Assembly: GCA_964343795.1 (NCBI GenBank)
Contig: CAYFKD010000001.1
Span: forward strand, 310,001 to 374,000
Origin: UBA9145 sp964343795
GTDB taxonomy: Bacteria > Pseudomonadota > Gammaproteobacteria > Pseudomonadales > Pseudohongiellaceae
Reading direction: 5' to 3'
DNA: 64,000 bases
Below are positions 8,311-16,056 of the stretch, one piece after another. The notes below the pieces were generated by a model. That model was not told the DNA's origin. It was given only the letters and a program-made list of their open reading frames with translations, and did no database searches. How positions within the stretch are numbered: the first letter of the stretch is position 1; the number at the start of each line of letters is the position of its first letter. Position numbers and translations under genes: made by a program.

Positions 8311-9552
8311 TTGCCAGTAGATGTCAGCCGACACAGCCATGCTCTCGCTTTTATCGTGTGCGTGGTGCTGATCGATTCCATCAGCTTCGGCATCATATTG
8401 CCGGTTATGCCGCAGCTCATCATCGGGCTTAGCGACGTCAGCATTTCCGAAGCATCCGCAATTGGCGGTTACCTGATGTTTACCTATGCCGCGGTTCAGT
8501 TCTTTGCCGCGCCGGTGCTGGGAAACCTGGGGGACCGCTTCGGTCGCCGCCCGGTACTGCTGTTTTCACTACTGGCTTTGAGCATGGACTACCTGCTCAT
8601 GGCGCTGGCACCAACCCTGCTGTGGCTATTCGTGGCGCGATTTATCGCTGGCATAGCCAGTTCCACCTGGTCACTAGGTTACGCATTGGTTACAGACATT
8701 ACGCCCCCGGAGCAGCGCGCCCAGCGCTTTGGCATGCTCGGTGCGGCATTCGGCGGAGGCTTTATCCTGGGGCCGGTAATAGGAGGCTTTCTCGGCGAGT
8801 TTGGTGAGCGCGTGCCATTTTATGCGGCGGCGGGACTGGCCTTGGCCAACGTGGTGTATGGATATTTCGTCATGGGTGAAACCCTGGCGCCGGAAAACCG
8901 CAGGCCCTTCGAATTGAGCCGCGCCAATCCCGTGGGCGCGGTGACCCAGATTCGGCGCTACCCCGTGGTGATCGGTCTCGCCGTGGCTTATTTCCTGTAC
9001 ATGATCGGGCACTACTCGCTGCCCAGTACCTGGACCTATTACACAATTGAGAAGTTTTCATGGTCCGAAGCCCAGATTGGCTTGTCTCTTGGATTCGCCG
9101 GGGTGTTTATGATACTGGTGCAGGCATTCCTGATTCGCTGGGCTATCCCAGCGTTCGGTGCGTTCTATACGGGAATCATCGGCATGCTTGCCATAATCAT
9201 TGGATTCTGTGGCTATGCCTTCGCCACCAGTGGCTGGCAGCTCTATCCCTGGCTGGCACTGGCGTCTATTTCAGGGTTCGTAACACCGGCGTTCCAATCC
9301 ATCATGACTGCGCAGATTCCTGCCAATGCACAGGGAGAACTTCAGGGCGCGCTCAGCAGCCTTAACAGCATAACAGCCATTATCGGGCCACTGCTGATGA
9401 CCCAGTTGTTTGCGGCGTTTACAGGGGAAAATGCCGTCACCTATTTCCCCGGCATCTCGTTCTTTGCAGCGGCGGTGCTGTCTGCCATGTGCATGTTTCT
9501 CTTTATTACGGTGATCAAGCGCTATGGCATTTCCGCGGCCCGGGAAGCCTGA
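8311..9552 (+). CDS. MFS transporter, drug/tetracycline-resistance (DHA1) type
   Basis: A 413-residue major-facilitator protein with 12 predicted helices. It carries the loop 2-3 signature GNLGDRFGRRPVLL, motif C-like LGPVIGGFLGE in helix 5, and the N-terminal LIDSISFGIILPVMPQLI typical of TetA-like proton antiporters. The start is a TTG at 8311, supported by AAGGAG nine bases upstream and by the lack of any in-frame ATG before the first helix. It follows the ligase gene by 34 bp and is probably co-transcribed. It likely exports a small organic molecule; resistance function cannot be inferred from sequence. Confidence 0.88.
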   Translation: MPVDVSRHSHALAFIVCVVLIDSISFGIILPVMPQLIIGLSDVSISEASAIGGYLMFTYAAVQFFAAPVLGNLGDRFGRRPVLLFSLLALSMDYLLMALAPTLLWLFVARFIAGIASSTWSLGYALVTDITPPEQRAQRFGMLGAAFGGGFILGPVIGGFLGEFGERVPFYAAAGLALANVVYGYFVMGETLAPENRRPFELSRANPVGAVTQIRRYPVVIGLAVAYFLYMIGHYSLPSTWTYYTIEKFSWSEAQIGLSLGFAGVFMILVQAFLIRWAIPAFGAFYTGIIGMLAIIIGFCGYAFATSGWQLYPWLALASISGFVTPAFQSIMTAQIPANAQGELQGALSSLNSITAIIGPLLMTQLFAAFTGENAVTYFPGISFFAAAVLSAMCMFLFITVIKRYGISAAREA

Positions 9553-9698
9553 GCGGTCGTAGCCCTGAGTGCCAGTAAATCCGCAGCTTTCAGCTTGACA
9601 CACCCCAATCCAGATGGTTATATCGACCCTCCTTAGCGGGCAAAAAAACAAGAAAAAACCTAATTAAAGCAATATCCTACATATTCAAAGGTAGAACT

Positions 9699-10619
9699 AT
9701 GAAGATTCAATGGCTGCTGGTGGCGCTCGCCATCTTAATAGCAGGTTGTGCACCCACCGATACATCCACAGATCAAACTGCGCAGGTTGCGCAAGCGGCA
9801 GAGTCTTCGGGCAGCAGTATTCCCCGCATGCCAAATGGCAAGCCTGACCTGAACGGTATCTGGCAGGCACTGATGAATGCCAATGACAACCTGGAGCCGG
9901 CACCTCCGCAAGCAGCTTATCAACTGGTTCCCGGTGATTTCGTTCCGGTGCCCCACCCCGATGTTGTGGCCCTGGGCGCGGTAGGTTCCGTGCCGGCGAG
10001 CTTCGGCGTGGTTGAAGGTGGCACCATTCCCTACAGGCCCGAAGCATTGGCGCGGCGGGATGCTAACAGGGAAAACTGGCTAGAGAACGATCCTGAGATC
10101 AAGTGCTACATGCCCGGTGTGCCTCGCGCCAACTACATGCCCCATCCTTTCCAGATATTTCAAAGCGAACAGGCCTTCTTCATTGCCTATTCCTTTGCCG
10201 GCGCAGTGCGCAACGTGTTCCTGGAAGATCCGGGTCCCGCTCCACTGGATTCCTGGATGGGCCAGTCCTGGGGCTACTGGGACGGAGACACCTGGGTAGT
10301 GGAAGTGACTGGGCTCGATGACCGCACCTGGTTCGACCGCGCGGGTAACTACCACACTTACCAGCTCAAGGTGACCGAGCGCTGGGACATGGTGAGCGAA
10401 AACGTGATCATGTATTCCGCCACCATGGAAGATCCTGAGATCTATGAACGCCCCTGGACCATTTCCCTGCCGCTGTACCGCCGTCTCGAGGAAGGCTACG
10501 AGCTGCCCCAGTTCAAGTGCGTGGAATTCGTGGAAGAGCTCATGTATGGACAATATCGAAAGGGCGGTGAATTCGAGCAGCGCCTGCGTGAAGAGATGCA
10601 GCAGGAATTGCAGCAGTAA
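9699..10619 (+). CDS. Exported lipoprotein of a three-copy family (PDLxGxW family), copy 1
   Basis: A 306-residue protein of unknown function with a lipoprotein signal (MKIQWLLVALAILIAGCAP, lipobox IAGC). It belongs to the same family as the proteins encoded at 22916 and 48724: shared marks are the N-terminal GKPDLNGIW (P-D-L-x-G-x-W), the central GYWDGDTWVVEVTG, and the C-terminal DPEIYERPWTISLPLY. This copy is the most divergent; it keeps a cysteine near the C terminus (FKCVEFVEEL) but not the CHEGNY segment of the others. AAAGG precedes the ATG. It is followed by a DUF6152 gene, and the two are probably one unit. An enzymatic role is possible but nothing catalytic can be named. Confidence 0.72.
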   Translation: MKIQWLLVALAILIAGCAPTDTSTDQTAQVAQAAESSGSSIPRMPNGKPDLNGIWQALMNANDNLEPAPPQAAYQLVPGDFVPVPHPDVVALGAVGSVPASFGVVEGGTIPYRPEALARRDANRENWLENDPEIKCYMPGVPRANYMPHPFQIFQSEQAFFIAYSFAGAVRNVFLEDPGPAPLDSWMGQSWGYWDGDTWVVEVTGLDDRTWFDRAGNYHTYQLKVTERWDMVSENVIMYSATMEDPEIYERPWTISLPLYRRLEEGYELPQFKCVEFVEELMYGQYRKGGEFEQRLREEMQQELQQ

Positions 10620-10627
10620 GCGATATA

Positions 10628-10661
10628 CAGGCCGTCCCGCCGGACCGGTGCGGACGGCCTG
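10628..10661 (+). terminator. GC-rich hairpin after the lipoprotein gene
   Basis: A perfect 10-bp stem (CAGGCCGTCC / GGACGGCCTG) with a 14-base loop begins 9 bp after the stop codon of the gene ending at 10619. It lacks a T-run, so it is more likely an mRNA-stabilising or partially terminating hairpin than a full intrinsic terminator, which would leave the following DUF6152 gene partly co-transcribed. Confidence 0.45.
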
Positions 10662-10810
10662 CTTGGTAATTCAACCGGTCTTTGGATAAAATGCTGGTAA
10701 GTTTGGCGCAAAGGGCTTCCCAATCGCCCACAACTGGTGTAAAACCCTGAATTTACAAGTATTTAAACAGATTCTGATAGAACATAGAGAAACCAAAAGG
10801 GGTGAAACCT

Positions 10811-11263
10811 ATGAAGATTAAATTACTGGCCCTGGCAGCAGTTACCGCAATCGGTGTGGTTGCGATCAAGCAGCCGGCGACCGCGCACCACGCGTTTTCT
10901 GCCGAGTTTGATGCCAACCTGCCGGTCCGACTGGGTGGTCCGATCACCCGGGTTGAGTGGATTAACCCCCACACCTGGATTCACCTGGACAACAATGACC
11001 CTGAATCCACCCGCGATCCGGGCCCCTGGATGGTAGAGGGTGGTACACCCAACACCTTGCTGCGCCGCGGTATTAACCGCAACTCCCTGCAGCTCGGCAC
11101 AGATATCATCGTGACCGGCTACCAGAGCAAGGACCGCCTGTGTGAGCCGACTTGCCGCGCGAATGGCCGCGACATTACTTTCCCCGACGGCCGTAAGTTG
11201 TTTATGGGTAGTTCGGGAACCGGTGCTCCCAGAGATGGTTCTGATCCCACGGAAAATCGTTAA
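10811..11263 (+). CDS. DUF6152 family periplasmic protein
   Basis: A 150-residue exported protein. The signal peptide ends at QPATA, giving a mature chain that starts HHAFSAEFDANLPV, the hallmark I associate with the DUF6152 family; the body contains GPITRVEWINPHTWIHLD and ends in a short charged tail. The function of the family is unknown. The two histidines at the predicted mature N terminus could bind a metal, which is inference only. AAGGGG lies 8 bases before ATG 10811, so this start was preferred to GTG 10802. Two conserved cysteines (CEPTCRANG) are four residues apart and could form a disulfide. It lies downstream of a PDLxGxW-family lipoprotein and is closed by a strong terminator. 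Confidence 0.78.
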   Translation: MKIKLLALAAVTAIGVVAIKQPATAHHAFSAEFDANLPVRLGGPITRVEWINPHTWIHLDNNDPESTRDPGPWMVEGGTPNTLLRRGINRNSLQLGTDIIVTGYQSKDRLCEPTCRANGRDITFPDGRKLFMGSSGTGAPRDGSDPTENR

Positions 11264-11272
11264 GATCGATAA

Positions 11273-11314
11273 AGACACAAAAAACCCGGTCATATGACCG
11301 GGTTTTTTGTGTCT
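11273..11314. terminator. Perfect 42-bp palindromic intrinsic terminator
   Basis: The whole 42 bp reads the same on both strands: A-rich arm, ACCCGGTCAT core and T-rich arm (CCGGGTTTTTTG). The RNA from either strand forms a stem followed by a U-tract, so it can act in both directions. It follows the DUF6152 gene by 10 bp. In the other direction it would stop read-through from the minus-strand HupE module, although the 331-bp inverted repeat lies between. Confidence 0.9.
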
Positions 11315-11352
11315 GATTAACGCAGCGGCTGTGAAGGTCCAGCACTGCGTTG

Positions 11353-11413
11353 AAAGGAATTTCCGACCGACTCGCGTACTGGTTGTACTGCTCCCCGGAT
11401 CAAAAATTCCTTT
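11353..11413 (-). repeat. Stem-in-stem element, copy 1
   Basis: Perfect 10-bp outer stem AAAGGAATTT / AAATTCCTTT encloses asymmetric spacers and an inner GTAC-5-GTAC hairpin (read on the minus strand: GGGGAGCAGTACAACCAGTA). Same design as copies at 11552, 58794 and 59024. Confidence 0.75.
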
Positions 11414-11551
11414 CGCCTTGTTCTGACCCTCCTCGCTCGCTGCTCGGCATGGGCGCCCTTCGAATGGTGTCCTATTTAGACAGGCTTTTGTGAAATATCT
11501 TTATCGAAGGGTGGGATATGAAGCAGCGAGCGAGAAGCCCGGGAATGAGGC

Positions 11552-11614
11552 GCCGTGATTTTTAGATTCAGGGAGCAGTACAACCAGTACGTGAGCTGAT
11601 CGAAAAATCGCGGC
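11552..11614 (+). repeat. Stem-in-stem element, copy 2
   Basis: Outer stem of 12 bp with one G-U pair (GCCGTGATTTTT / AAAAATCGCGGC) around the same inner sequence GGGAGCAGTACAACCAGTAC as copy 1, in opposite orientation. The outer stem bases differ from copy 1 while pairing is kept, which is the pattern expected if structure is selected. Confidence 0.75.
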
Positions 11615-11664
11615 AACGAAGTTCCAGGGTTTCGCAGCCGCTGCGTTACCTCGAGCCGGCGAGG

Positions 11665-12228
11665 TCAAAGCACCGGATCAATAACTCTCTCGTAATCGCC
11701 GCCATCGCGGAATACAGTAGACGTCTGGTAAAAGCCGGCGCTATACAACCTTAACAGCACCGTGCGAGACCCGCGGTTCTCCCAGAACCATCCGTGTATT
11801 CCGGCAAATGGGGCGTGAAATGATCCCATGCGTCGGTCGCCATTTCCCTGCTCGTAACTCTCTGCGTATTCCTCGCCAAGTCCAGCCGGTTCGGCGTGCA
11901 TGTCATAGTACAGCTCACCATCGGCAACCCAGCTGAATATCATAGGCGCATCCAGGTCCATCAGGTACTTGTACTCCACCGATTGGAATGGCCCCAGTTC
12001 GAACTCGACGTAGTCGTTGCGATGTACCTCGAGCTTTTCCTCGAAGGGATTCGCCTCCGCGGAGAGGGCATTAAGACCCGTAAGTTGTCCGGTGCGCAGG
12101 GGATCGACGCCGAATTCTGCTGGTAAGATTGCTGTGAATAACACTGCCAGGGCCACGCCAAGAGCGACGGCACTGGCGATCAGGATGTTCCGCACCGACG
12201 GTGCGTTGTTGGAATCGGGAGTAGTCAT
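11665..12228 (-). CDS. Single-pass membrane-anchor protein of the HupE module
   Basis: A 187-residue protein with one N-terminal transmembrane helix (NILIASAVALGVALAVLFTAIL) and a periplasmic domain rich in aromatic and acidic residues (YKYLMDLDAPMIFSWVADGE, HAPFAGIHGWFWENRG). I recognise it only as the kind of 'transmembrane anchor' protein that accompanies HupE/UreJ-like permeases. The domain looks like a beta-sandwich but no family can be claimed. It is the last gene of a three-gene minus-strand unit, starting 3 bp after the HupE-like stop. Several His and Asp/Glu residues could bind metal; that is speculation. Confidence 0.6.
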   Translation of the reverse strand: MTTPDSNNAPSVRNILIASAVALGVALAVLFTAILPAEFGVDPLRTGQLTGLNALSAEANPFEEKLEVHRNDYVEFELGPFQSVEYKYLMDLDAPMIFSWVADGELYYDMHAEPAGLGEEYAESYEQGNGDRRMGSFHAPFAGIHGWFWENRGSRTVLLRLYSAGFYQTSTVFRDGGDYERVIDPVL

Positions 12229-12231
12229 GAT

Positions 12232-12945
12232 TTAGTAGGGGGGTTGCAGTACGAACGCACTTAGCTGGTAACCGGCAAGCAGGAAGCCGCCAAACATTAG
12301 TACACTATTGGTGACGAAAGCCTGGCGCAGATAACTGGAATGGGTGCGCCACATGCTTAATGCGATAAAAATAAAGGAAAGGGCCAGAATCTGGCCCAGT
12401 TCCACACCTACATTAAAGCTGAGTATGTTGGCTACCAGCCCATTACTGGACAGCTCAAATTCCTGCAGCTTGGTGGCCAGGCCGAGGCCATGGAACAGGC
12501 CAAACACAAACACCGCAATACGGGTGTTAGGTTCTACGCCGAAGACCCTCTTGAATCCGTCTATGTTTTCAAATGCCTTGTAGACAATACTCAGCCCGAT
12601 AATGGCATCGATAAAATAGGCGTTGACCTGGAGATCGGCCAGGACTCCAAACAACAGGGTGATGCTGTGACCCACGGCAAACAGGGTGACATATTCCACC
12701 ACGTGCTTGGGCCGGTACAGGAAAAAAATCACGCCCACCAGGAACAGCAGGTGATCGTAGCCGGTCACCATGTGCTTGGCGCCGAGGTAGATGAACGGGC
12801 CCACGGCGGGACCGTCAATGGCCTGCACGAAGTTTGCATCGGAGCCTTCGATGGTATGGCCGAAAGCCGAGCCGGCAATCAATGCGCAGCCGATAAATAA
12901 CAGCGTCAGTTTTCGCCAATGGAGCCTGTAGTACTTATCGATCAT
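12232..12945 (-). CDS. HupE/UreJ-like membrane protein (putative metal permease)
   Basis: A 237-residue membrane protein with a signal-like N terminus (CALIAGSAFG) and six or seven helices. Diagnostic patches of the HupE/UreJ_2 family are present in order: GAKHMVTGYDHLLFLVG, FAVGHSITLLFG, FGLFHGLGLATKLQ and FNVGVELGQILAL, with histidines and aspartate positioned inside helices. Relatives have been linked to nickel or cobalt uptake for hydrogenase or urease, but neither enzyme is encoded here, so the substrate is open. It lies between a cytochrome-like lipoprotein gene (6 bp upstream) and the membrane-anchor gene (3 bp downstream). Confidence 0.82.
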   Translation of the reverse strand: MIDKYYRLHWRKLTLLFIGCALIAGSAFGHTIEGSDANFVQAIDGPAVGPFIYLGAKHMVTGYDHLLFLVGVIFFLYRPKHVVEYVTLFAVGHSITLLFGVLADLQVNAYFIDAIIGLSIVYKAFENIDGFKRVFGVEPNTRIAVFVFGLFHGLGLATKLQEFELSSNGLVANILSFNVGVELGQILALSFIFIALSMWRTHSSYLRQAFVTNSVLMFGGFLLAGYQLSAFVLQPPY

Positions 12946-12951
12946 GGGTTA

Positions 12952-13494
12952 TCAGTCGGCGGGAGAATCGTCGAAGCGATTGAGAATGTCCGGGTTGTAC
13001 GCCTGGTGGCAGGCGGTGCACACGCTATAGAGCTGAGCGCCAGCCTGGAAAAAATCTTCCTTGTTCTGTGCCGCCGCCGCTTCCATGGCGAGAATACCGG
13101 CCTGGCTCAGGCCCTCGGAATAAATCATCCAGGCATCGTTATCCACGGCCCGTCCCGGCAGTGCCAGCATGTTACCCGATTCCACCACTACCGCTGCCTG
13201 TGCCCGCACATAGGCCCAACCATCGTCGGTGGTGGGATAGAGTTCCTCGATGCCTGAGGCATCCATGACCCAGCCACCGGAATCCCAGAGAATGTCTGAG
13301 GCAGGTTCAAGTACCAGGCTCATGATCTCCGCCATGGTGAGGGAAGTGTTATAGCTTGATTCCGTAACCGCTGCTGCATCCTGGCTTTCTCCCGTATCCG
13401 AGCAGGCGGCCAGGAAGCTCGACAGGCAGCATGCCAATGCAAGCCCGCGCCAGCGAGTCAGGAGAGCTGTTAATGGATCGGTCTTGCTAGTCAT
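12952..13494 (-). CDS. Lipoprotein with C-terminal c-type heme motif
   Basis: A 180-residue protein with a lipoprotein signal (LACCLSSFLAAC, lipobox LAAC) and a single heme-binding CTACH at about residues 159-163, twenty residues from the C terminus. A heme motif near the C terminus and helical character upstream are reminiscent of the cytochrome c-prime fold. The ATG at 13494 has GGAG nine bases upstream; an ATG eight codons earlier is possible. It opens the HupE-type three-gene unit and could pass electrons or act as a heme sensor for that module; both are guesses. Confidence 0.68.
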   Translation of the reverse strand: MTSKTDPLTALLTRWRGLALACCLSSFLAACSDTGESQDAAAVTESSYNTSLTMAEIMSLVLEPASDILWDSGGWVMDASGIEELYPTTDDGWAYVRAQAAVVVESGNMLALPGRAVDNDAWMIYSEGLSQAGILAMEAAAAQNKEDFFQAGAQLYSVCTACHQAYNPDILNRFDDSPAD

Positions 13495-13639
13495 TGCCTG
13501 GTACTCCGGTGCATTCATTTTTCAATAGCGCCCTCTTCGTAATGGGCGGGTTCCAGTGTCTTTACGCGTGGGCCCAAAGTCTGCCTTATATTAAGGTATT
13601 ATGCCACTTTGAGAAGCCGTTAATGGAGCCCCAACCCCC

Positions 13640-14800
13640 GTGAAACCTGGCGTTAGATACCTGTCCCGTTGCCTGTTGCTATGCTGCCTGGTGGTGTCGC
13701 CCCTGCCGCTGTTTGCCGCCGAGGTAATCCTGCAGCCCACTCCGGATCGTGGGCTACAACCCCGGCTGCTGAATGATGAGTCAGGGAACTTGCACCTCCT
13801 GTATTTCCGCAAGCGCTTGCGCAGTCCAGCCGCGCGGGAAGGCAACCTGTACTATCGGCAATTCGATTTCGTACGGGGAAACTGGGGGCAACCGGTCAAG
13901 GTATCCAGCACGGCGTTCAACCTGCAGACCTTTTCCATTGCCCGTGCCGAAATGGCAGTGGGTGGTGATGGCCGGATTCATGTCATCTGGTATTTGCCAC
14001 GCCAGGGAGAATATTTTTATACGCGCTCAGATCCTGAGCGGAGTGCATTCGAAGTCGAGCGATCCATGGTGCACGAGTATGGAGTGGGTCTTGATGCCGC
14101 AGCCAATGTTGCCGCCAGTGATTCCCAGGTGGCAATCGTCTGGGCGGCGGGTGACCTGAGCCGGGAATACGAACGCACGGTATATGCGCGCATATCCACG
14201 AACGCCGGGGCCAGTTTCGGGCCCGAGCAACTCATCGGAAATTCCGATCTTGGCGCCTGTGCCTGTTGTTCTCTTGCTACGGATTTCACTGCCGGGAATG
14301 ACCTGGTCGTAGCCTACCGCTCGGCCATCGATGGTGTGGGCCGTCACATGCAGTTACTCACCGCAGAACTGGCACAAGGGGATGTCAATCGGGCCAGCTA
14401 CGGGCCGGTACACCAATTGCAGCAATGGGAAGCGACGTTCTGCCCCCTCAGTACCAATCAAATCACGAGAGACACCCAGGGCGAACGCACCCTGGTTTTC
14501 GAAACTGAGTTTCGCATCGTGGAAATGGCATTAAAGGAAGGTGCAGTGCCCAGGACCGTGGCGGATCCTTTTTCCGAGACCCGACAAAAGAATCCATCAC
14601 TGGCATTCAATGATAGCGAGGAGAAGCTGATTGCCTGGGGAGAAGCCATTAGTCACAGCCGGGGTGGTCGCCTGAACTGGCAGCTCTATGACGCCGATGG
14701 TGAGAAGATTGCTGCCATGGCGGAAGAGCTGGAAATCCCGGAATTTTCATTTCCAGCGGCAGCGACCCTGCCCGATGGCAGTTTCCTGATTCTCTATTAA
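13640..14800 (+). CDS. Exported beta-propeller (sialidase-like) protein
   Basis: A 386-residue protein with a signal peptide (CLLLCCLVVSPLPLFAAE). The mature chain contains repeated units of the form 'D..G.lHl.w/y' (DESGNLHLLYFRKR, GGDGRIHVIWYLPR, DSQVAIVWAAGD, ARISTNAGASFGPEQL), the last resembling an Asp-box. This is the layout of a six-bladed sialidase/neuraminidase-like propeller, but the catalytic arginine triad cannot be assigned. A CACCS cluster lies mid-protein. The start is GTG 13640 with GGAG 12 bases upstream. It is divergent from the HupE module. Role unknown, possibly binding or hydrolysing an extracellular glycan. Confidence 0.62.
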   Translation: MKPGVRYLSRCLLLCCLVVSPLPLFAAEVILQPTPDRGLQPRLLNDESGNLHLLYFRKRLRSPAAREGNLYYRQFDFVRGNWGQPVKVSSTAFNLQTFSIARAEMAVGGDGRIHVIWYLPRQGEYFYTRSDPERSAFEVERSMVHEYGVGLDAAANVAASDSQVAIVWAAGDLSREYERTVYARISTNAGASFGPEQLIGNSDLGACACCSLATDFTAGNDLVVAYRSAIDGVGRHMQLLTAELAQGDVNRASYGPVHQLQQWEATFCPLSTNQITRDTQGERTLVFETEFRIVEMALKEGAVPRTVADPFSETRQKNPSLAFNDSEEKLIAWGEAISHSRGGRLNWQLYDADGEKIAAMAEELEIPEFSFPAAATLPDGSFLILY

Positions 14801-14804
14801 GGGG

Positions 14805-15413
14805 CTACTGGTCGCGTTGAATTTGTTGCCGGATCAGTTCCAGTTCCAACTCGTTCCATTGCCGCTCTACTGCGGCATCACTGCGTACCCGCTGTTGCTG
14901 CACCGATCGCAATAACTGGTTGCGCTGGGCCTGGTTGTTCTGGTTGAAACGGTCCTGGCGGGATTGCTGTACCAGGTCGCGATAAAGCCTGTCTTCAGCC
15001 GGGCGGGCGACGCGATTGAATGCCGTCACGACGAATTCGGTGCGCTTGGCCAGGGCATCTTCACCACAGTTTTGCTCAATACCGGCCAGCCGTTCCAGGT
15101 TGGTATCGGCATCGGCGTCGCTTATGGATCGGTCAGCGATAAACTCATCTCGCCATTGTCTCAGTGCCTGGCAATGGGCCAGGTAGTTGGCCGTGAGTTC
15201 ACCGTCGATACCCGCCATGAACCGGTTGCAGGCTTCATCTGAATAGTCACCTGACGCGTCCAGGCTGGAGATACAGGCTGCGGCCAGCTCATCCAGTTGT
15301 GCCAGGATGGTGGTACTCGCTTCAATGCGGGATTCCAGGCTGGGCGCCTGGGACCAGGCCGCAGTGGAAACACTCAGCAGCAGGAAAGGAAAGCTCTGCA
15401 GAAGGGTGAGAAT
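14805..15413 (-). CDS. Exported hypothetical protein, start codon unresolved
   Basis: About 200 residues: a signal-like hydrophobic stretch (LLQSFPFLLLSVSTAAWSQA) followed by a helical domain with six or so spaced charged segments and three cysteines, ending in a Q/R-rich helix (VQQQRVRSDAAVERQWNELE). No family recognised. The open frame continues upstream inside the neighbouring cysteine-cluster gene, but no ATG, GTG or TTG lies near the signal peptide; the first in-frame ATGs are 44 or more codons before it. An ATT at 15413, two bases past the neighbour's stop, would give a proper signal peptide and is used here as a placeholder. A sequencing slip or a rare start are the alternatives. Confidence 0.5.
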   Translation of the reverse strand: MLTLLQSFPFLLLSVSTAAWSQAPSLESRIEASTTILAQLDELAAACISSLDASGDYSDEACNRFMAGIDGELTANYLAHCQALRQWRDEFIADRSISDADADTNLERLAGIEQNCGEDALAKRTEFVVTAFNRVARPAEDRLYRDLVQQSRQDRFNQNNQAQRNQLLRSVQQQRVRSDAAVERQWNELELELIRQQIQRDQ

Positions 15414-15414
15414 C

Positions 15415-15840
15415 TTACTCGTAGAGTTCGAAACGCCGCTTCCACTTCTTGAATCGCTTGCGGCAGTATTTCTCGAGCTGCTTGTAGGTCGTGAAATACA
15501 GCTCGCTTGCCTCTTCGATGGACTCGTCGTATTCGCAGAAATCATTGGTGTACTCGCGACATACCCAGGGGCGTTTGTCATAAATACTACATACCCCGCC
15601 CGGTAGCAAATGACTGCAGCGGGTGTCTATGAGCAGGAACCAGCCGTCTTCGTCCTTGAATATGTTGATGTTCTCATGTGAGATCTGCCACAAGAGGTGA
15701 TCGAAATCTTCCTTGGTCTTGGGGGTGGGTATCTTCTGGTTAATGGTTACACAGCAAATGGATCGAGTGCATTTTTTGCATTTCTTGTCGATCTTTATTT
15801 CGGTTACATCTACGGTTTTGATCTTATCTTTCGCATTCAT
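15415..15840 (-). CDS. YkgJ-family cysteine cluster protein
   Basis: A 141-residue cytoplasmic protein with the CxxCxxCC-type metal-binding cluster (PF03692): CKKCTRSICC at the N terminus, then DTRCSHLLPGGVCSIYDKRPWVCREY, in which further cysteines and the 'IYDKRPWVCR' segment are conserved in the family. It is predicted to chelate zinc or an iron-sulfur cluster; its biochemical role is unknown. The C terminus is strongly basic (CRKRFKKWKRRFELYE). It ends two bases before the placeholder start of the next minus-strand gene, suggesting translational coupling. Confidence 0.85.
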   Translation of the reverse strand: MNAKDKIKTVDVTEIKIDKKCKKCTRSICCVTINQKIPTPKTKEDFDHLLWQISHENINIFKDEDGWFLLIDTRCSHLLPGGVCSIYDKRPWVCREYTNDFCEYDESIEEASELYFTTYKQLEKYCRKRFKKWKRRFELYE

Positions 15841-16056
15841 GGGTGGAATACTGCCCCTCTGATCCGTTACCCCTTTGATGCCGATTCCCGACTACGGCGC
15901 TGGCGTAATTCTAGCACTGCCGCAGAGACAAGTTGTAATAAAAAATTGAGACTGCATTCGAACTATTGCTCGATTGATAAAGTCCCAGCTGTACGCTTTA
16001 CATCCACCAGCGCTGTGCCCACAATGGCCGAAAAACAAAGAATCAGGAGACTTCCC

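Larger units (their letters stand above)
11318..11648. repeat. 331-bp nested imperfect inverted repeat, noncoding
   Basis: This gene-free stretch folds back on itself in register over its whole length. Outer arms 11318-11335 and 11631-11648 are complementary at 17 of 18 positions (TAACGCAGCGGCTG core). Inside are the two 60-bp stem-in-stem elements listed separately, then a perfect 13-bp pair (CTCGCTCGCTGCT at 11432-11444 with its complement at 11522-11534) and an 8-bp pair (CCCTTCGA at 11456-11463, complement 11504-11511), leaving a central loop of about 40 bases. No convincing reading frame or transposase remnant is present. It sits just beyond the palindromic terminator and before the convergent membrane-anchor gene. 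Function unknown. Confidence 0.85.

Noticed and set aside
11318..11648. Insertion sequence or CRISPR remnant
   Set aside because: No transposase frame, no target duplication found by eye, and no regularly spaced direct repeats.
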